The translations under genes and the position numbers were made by a program. 7,297 bases of DNA from Candidatus Gastranaerophilales bacterium (GTDB taxonomy: Bacteria; Cyanobacteriota; Vampirovibrionia; Gastranaerophilales; Gastranaerophilaceae), in the NCBI GenBank assembly GCA_947632315.1, contig CANROV010000097.1, positions 1 through 7,297 on the forward strand, in the 5' to 3' direction. The notes below the pieces were generated by a model. The model saw nothing but the letters and a program-made list of their open reading frames with translations, did not search any database and had not been told where the DNA came from. Of the stretch, positions 5,201-7,297 are shown piece by piece. The stretch's first letter is position 1. Every line of letters starts with the position of its first letter.

Positions 5201-7297
5201 GCTTGTTTAAGAACTTTGTTATATTTTTTTGCATCTTCTATTTGCTTTGCTTTTTCTTTTATTTTTTGCGTTCTTGATTTTTTAGATTTTTGCCCCTGCG
5301 TTTCAAGACTTATAACAGGTATTTTATAAACCGCTTCTCTCGTTTTTTCATACCTTTTTTTAGGTTCTATACCTATCGGCCTATCTTCCTCAACATCAGA
5401 GGGAATTTTTTTGTGATATAAGTCGATAGTATCATTTTCAAAATCTTTTATTAATTCGTCTATTGTTTTTCCGTTTTTACGGTTTCTTTCGTACTCGTCT
5501 TTATATTGTGCGAGCTTCATTTCGGTAGTTTCTTTTAATTTTTCGATTTTTTGTTCAGTTTCTTTTATTTTGTTTTGTATTGTTTCTTCCGAGTCTTTAC
5601 CCTCAAAATCTAATTCAAGACGTGCAATTCTTGTTTCAACATATTTTAAATGTTGTTTTGCTTTCGATAAATCTTTTTTATATGAATCAAGATAACCCAA
5701 AGCAGAAGAATATTGCCAACTTTCCTTATCGTTTTCAAGTTCTTTTAATCTTTGTTCATAACTGTTTACACCTTTTTGTGCTGCTTCCACCTGTGCTTGT
5801 GCTTCTTGAAGCTCTTTCTTATAATGTTTTGTATCATCAAGATGTCCGCTTAATTTACTTCTTTCGTTTTCAAGTTTTTGTTTTTCTATTTGTGAAAACA
5901 TTGCAGCTTTTTTGTCCGGGTTTGTAATCATATTGATTTTTTCTTCTGCGGTATCAAGTTCAGAAGTATCAATATAATCTTTTCCCCTATCCATAATATT
6001 ATTTATACGAGAGGTTTTTTCGTCTAATTTTTGGAACATAAAAGGGTCGGAAGAATCTTTTAAAAGAGGAACAACGACTCTAATATCGTTATATTTATTT
6101 CCTCGTCTCCAAATTCTGCCAACAATCTGTAAAAAGTCAGTAGGATTCCAGTCCATATAAGGAACATATAAAACAGATGAATTTTTGTTTAAATTCATAC
6201 CCTCTTTTATTTTATTTGTTCCGATTATTAATTTTATTTTTCCGTTTTCATCATTGAAAGAGTCTGTAATTTCGTTGATTTTATCATCATCTACACCCGA
6301 TTTAATAATTGCTATTTCATCAGCGGTAAATGTACCTTTATTAATTAAATATTGTTTTATTTTAGGCAAATAATCAACACCTATTGGCATATAAATTAGT
6401 TGTGATGTATTTTTGTCAGATTTTTTCATTGACTCAACGGCATTCATCACATAATTTAATTTAGGAGAATTTTTAATAAAATCTTCGGGAGAAACATCTA
6501 AATTATTATTGTAAATATCAGGAGAAATTGTCGCAATTCTCGCTTTTGAAATTGCTCTTAATACTTCTCCGTTATTTCTTTTGTTTGATGTATCTTTTAA
6601 CCGAACATTTCCCTCATCATCAAATTCCATACCAACGGCTTCGGCTTCTGCCTTTGCAATTAAATCTAATTGTTCTTGCGTAGGGTCGAGTGTTACTCTT
6701 TTTGTATGTTTATTCGGTCTTTTTATCCCTGCATCTTCCGCACTTCTTATCAACATACAACTGTCGATTATGCTTTGTAATGATTGAAGATTTTTAAAAC
6801 CGCTTGCAATTTGTTTAAATACTACATTGTTTTTACTATCAACTACCCAATCGGCAGAAATATCAACATAGTTTTCCATAAACTGATAAACATTATAAAT
6901 GCCCATATTTTCAAGTTTATCTTTTGCCATATAAGATAACATATTAAATACTTCTAACGGACTGTTATTAAATGGGGTTGCCGTCAACATAAATACATTT
7001 CTGTTATTGTTGTTTCTTAAAATATATTGAGTCGCTAAAAATAACCTTTTTGCTCTTGTGGACTCTGCCCCTGTTATTTTTGAGTATGTATTTCCCTCTT
7101 GTCCGTCAGCTTTTGCATCAGCAAATAAATTTTTAAAGTTGTGTGCTTCATCTACTGTGATATGGTCAAAGCCTAATTCTTCAAAAGTATATTTCTTTTT
7201 GTTGCCTTTTTCGGCTTTTCCGATAAATTCTTCAAACCTTTCTTTTGTTTTTTCTTTTCCTCTTTTTGTGCTGCTTCTGTTAAAATCGTTGCCCATT
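2281..7297 (-). CDS. Large polyvalent protein: SNF2-like helicase (C-terminal part), coiled coil, HEIGH metallopeptidase, phage C-terminal domain (5' end off window)
   Basis: At least 1671 residues are visible, and the gene surely begins beyond the right edge: the helicase lacks its Walker A motif and no ribosome binding site can be seen. Numbering from the Met at 7296: residues 48-52 VDEAH (motif II), 104-108 LTATP (motif III), 357-369 IIGTNKIKEGMNL (motif V) and 391-399 IVGRIWRRG (motif VI) mark an SF2/SNF2-like ATPase, though nuclease or methylase domains could precede it. Residues about 464-710 are mostly coiled coil. Residues 999-1003 HEIGH with E1049/E1053 (SELIAELF) form a zincin peptidase signature. 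Residues about 1130-1450 are helical (SFGGQVWENLG, LMSPDWLISSTRQ), followed by YVRFGKQFRE at 1468-1477, which resembles the PLxRFG-type C-termini of phage large polyvalent proteins. Such proteins are thought to be injected with phage DNA. Substrates are unknown. The stop is TAA at 2283-2281. Confidence 0.9.
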   Translation of the reverse strand, partial: MGNDFNRSSTKRGKEKTKERFEEFIGKAEKGNKKKYTFEELGFDHITVDEAHNFKNLFADAKADGQEGNTYSKITGAESTRAKRLFLATQYILRNNNNRNVFMLTATPFNNSPLEVFNMLSYMAKDKLENMGIYNVYQFMENYVDISADWVVDSKNNVVFKQIASGFKNLQSLQSIIDSCMLIRSAEDAGIKRPNKHTKRVTLDPTQEQLDLIAKAEAEAVGMEFDDEGNVRLKDTSNKRNNGEVLRAISKARIATISPDIYNNNLDVSPEDFIKNSPKLNYVMNAVESMKKSDKNTSQLIYMPIGVDYLPKIKQYLINKGTFTADEIAIIKSGVDDDKINEITDSFNDENGKIKLIIGTNKIKEGMNLNKNSSVLYVPYMDWNPTDFLQIVGRIWRRGNKYNDIRVVVPLLKDSSDPFMFQKLDEKTSRINNIMDRGKDYIDTSELDTAEEKINMITNPDKKAAMFSQIEKQKLENERSKLSGHLDDTKHYKKELQEAQAQVEAAQKGVNSYEQRLKELENDKESWQYSSALGYLDSYKKDLSKAKQHLKYVETRIARLELDFEGKDSEETIQNKIKETEQKIEKLKETTEMKLAQYKDEYERNRKNGKTIDELIKDFENDTIDLYHKKIPSDVEEDRPIGIEPKKRYEKTREAVYKIPVISLETQGQKSKKSRTQKIKEKAKQIEDAKKYNKVLKQAIQKWHSEIELRRYEANKTLNSFITLTKYIAKELNVNDKNLREIMPFLRERTDLPDKLNRPELQEVWGKVHNIKGMAERLTKLADNVSSKFDKFWKEYQAVQANGENIEDKEGIENYIFHDWKSDNKNNNSLITSAFITKSKHAKQRKIATYFEGIQGIEQENGEIKHYTPETLDYAELIKKQSDNLIKATVDKVLADSVKSFKTESGASLVLPYAQAPSNWIEINHSALNKTVARPVGTKFGEKIAPDLQNKLSEIGIAIGNRLAKYKSNGIPNSLGKYVKNQPPEIRLQRWFSNKTLAHEIGHALDDILGLQKDGFVNRHRNELTELNKERIEAFDKQGESFYAQKDSELIAELFGVMFNDVESALKYAPAATSEIMTRMTENDKLAALLPGNYDWADAKHIIEEKVVEFFKEPVKVHPDIAATLKLVFEPKKEYVEVLGYKPGKAFDDINAIAKMFNFSLSGFHAWALSESYLGNVGAAKGLKEALNFKKIYNSVKNNDFDIYKQDKNAKQAIKDGLQIGATLDVQRDVVENLLNNTGKWMETNIKGFGKPFSFPMTAVAKATELNNKALWDTIHNNYKLGAYNFLIENESQKGTLSDAKRREIAQWVNDSFGGQVWENLGISPTAKKALSRWLMSPDWLISSTRQFMGMFSSKTGHKKLNELSAKSEFWSKVKETTQFFGINSLTDDIEASGMRGRIARRFWARAAIQSLIYMNILNALFRAWDRDKNPDLYPEKMTPLNFSMLGNSVKEKTCVFIGRNQDGTEKYVRFGKQFREMPEMAEDPLKKIGGKIAPLPQTIATIFTGRSMSGFENKEMSEAKGWKRVGIAAKQGATSFLPYSAGSFIQKGADYSLFDLVATTGKGTTKYKAGEYFKEAFERGNNPKKIAEIEQSMRRNGFSEKDIDKVRNQAKGKYTKQFKDKYVSALESGNTNEIKKISQTMQKKNISATDQRKIYMNALKQYYKEKNIGG
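2296..2580 (-). repeat. Two degenerate tandem protein repeats at the C-terminus of the large polyvalent protein
   Basis: The last ~100 residues of the large protein hold two diverged copies of a ~45-residue helical unit. Copy 1 (residues 1573-1620) begins YFKEAFERGNNPKKIAEIEQ and continues SMRRNGFSEKDIDKV. Copy 2 (1623-1667) begins YVSALESGNTNEIKKISQ and continues TMQKKNISATDQRKIY. Shared positions include the Ala, the E-x-G-N start, the I-x-Q-(S/T)-M helix, basic pairs before Asn, Ser, Asp, and a final Lys/Tyr-rich end. Similar short helical repeats are common at the ends of phage polyvalent proteins. They may be a packaging or binding module, but this is an inference. Confidence 0.7.

Noticed and set aside
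4925..5329. A 134-codon plus-strand open frame with a hydrophobic, Phe/Leu/Ser/Cys-rich product
   Set aside because: It is antisense to the Lys/Glu-rich, AT-rich helical region of the large gene; reversing such codons gives Phe/Leu-rich products. No ribosome binding site or motif supports it. The other plus-strand open frames were rejected on the same grounds.
7294..7296. Met codon at the right edge as the true start of the large gene
   Set aside because: The helicase would lack its Walker A motif and most of its first ATPase lobe, and the upstream sequence is outside the window, so this is most likely an internal Met.
1..7297. A DGR reverse transcriptase, template repeat, CRISPR array, tRNA or terminator inside the window
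   Set aside because: The window is filled by six genes with gaps of at most about 11 bases; I found no RT motif, no second copy of the fibre 3' end, no regularly spaced repeats and no hairpin followed by a T-run between genes.

Overview
The window is a compact, AT-rich block of phage or prophage structural-region genes, all on the minus strand and read from the right edge to the left edge. Six genes fill it with almost no spacing: one very large gene cut by the right edge, four small genes, and one tail-fibre-like gene cut by the left edge. There is no RNA gene, terminator, promoter or CRISPR array visible. The junctions are stop/start overlaps or gaps of 0 to about 11 bases carrying Shine-Dalgarno sequences, so this looks like the interior of one late operon. 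Strong AGGAGG-type sites argue for a host that uses Shine-Dalgarno initiation, which makes Bacteroidota less likely. The AT-richness would suit an anaerobic Bacillota, spirochaete, Gastranaerophilales-like or similar host, but the taxon cannot be fixed from this sequence.

Right part (2281-7297): the C-terminal 1671+ residues of a 'large polyvalent protein'. It carries the second half of an SF2/SNF2-like helicase (DEAH, TATP, and a QIVGRIWRRG motif VI), a long coiled-coil stretch, a zincin metallopeptidase signature (HEIGH with a downstream SELIAELF helix), a helical phage-type C-terminal region with a YVRFGKQFRE motif, and two degenerate C-terminal repeats. Proteins of this class are thought to be packaged in virions and injected with the DNA to act early in the new host.

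Middle part (1110-2278): four small proteins. The first is a single-pass membrane protein with a coiled-coil tail. The next two (96 and 114 aa) look like small conserved phage tail-region proteins; the second has a tail-fibre-assembly-like C-terminus. The fourth (97 aa) is helical and unrecognised.

Left part (1-1109): the first 369 codons of a tail-fibre or receptor-binding protein. Its layout (an N-terminal phage-fibre region, a YPTGYNANNSRKIGGFH segment, then a C-type-lectin/formylglycine-enzyme-like fold with GYMWEW) strongly resembles target proteins of diversity-generating retroelements (DGRs). The sequence stops just where a variable repeat would be expected to begin, so the retroelement, if present, lies just beyond the left edge. 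No reverse transcriptase or template repeat is inside the window. This is the best candidate for an undescribed system here: a phage operon joining an injected helicase/peptidase protein to a possibly self-diversifying receptor-binding protein.
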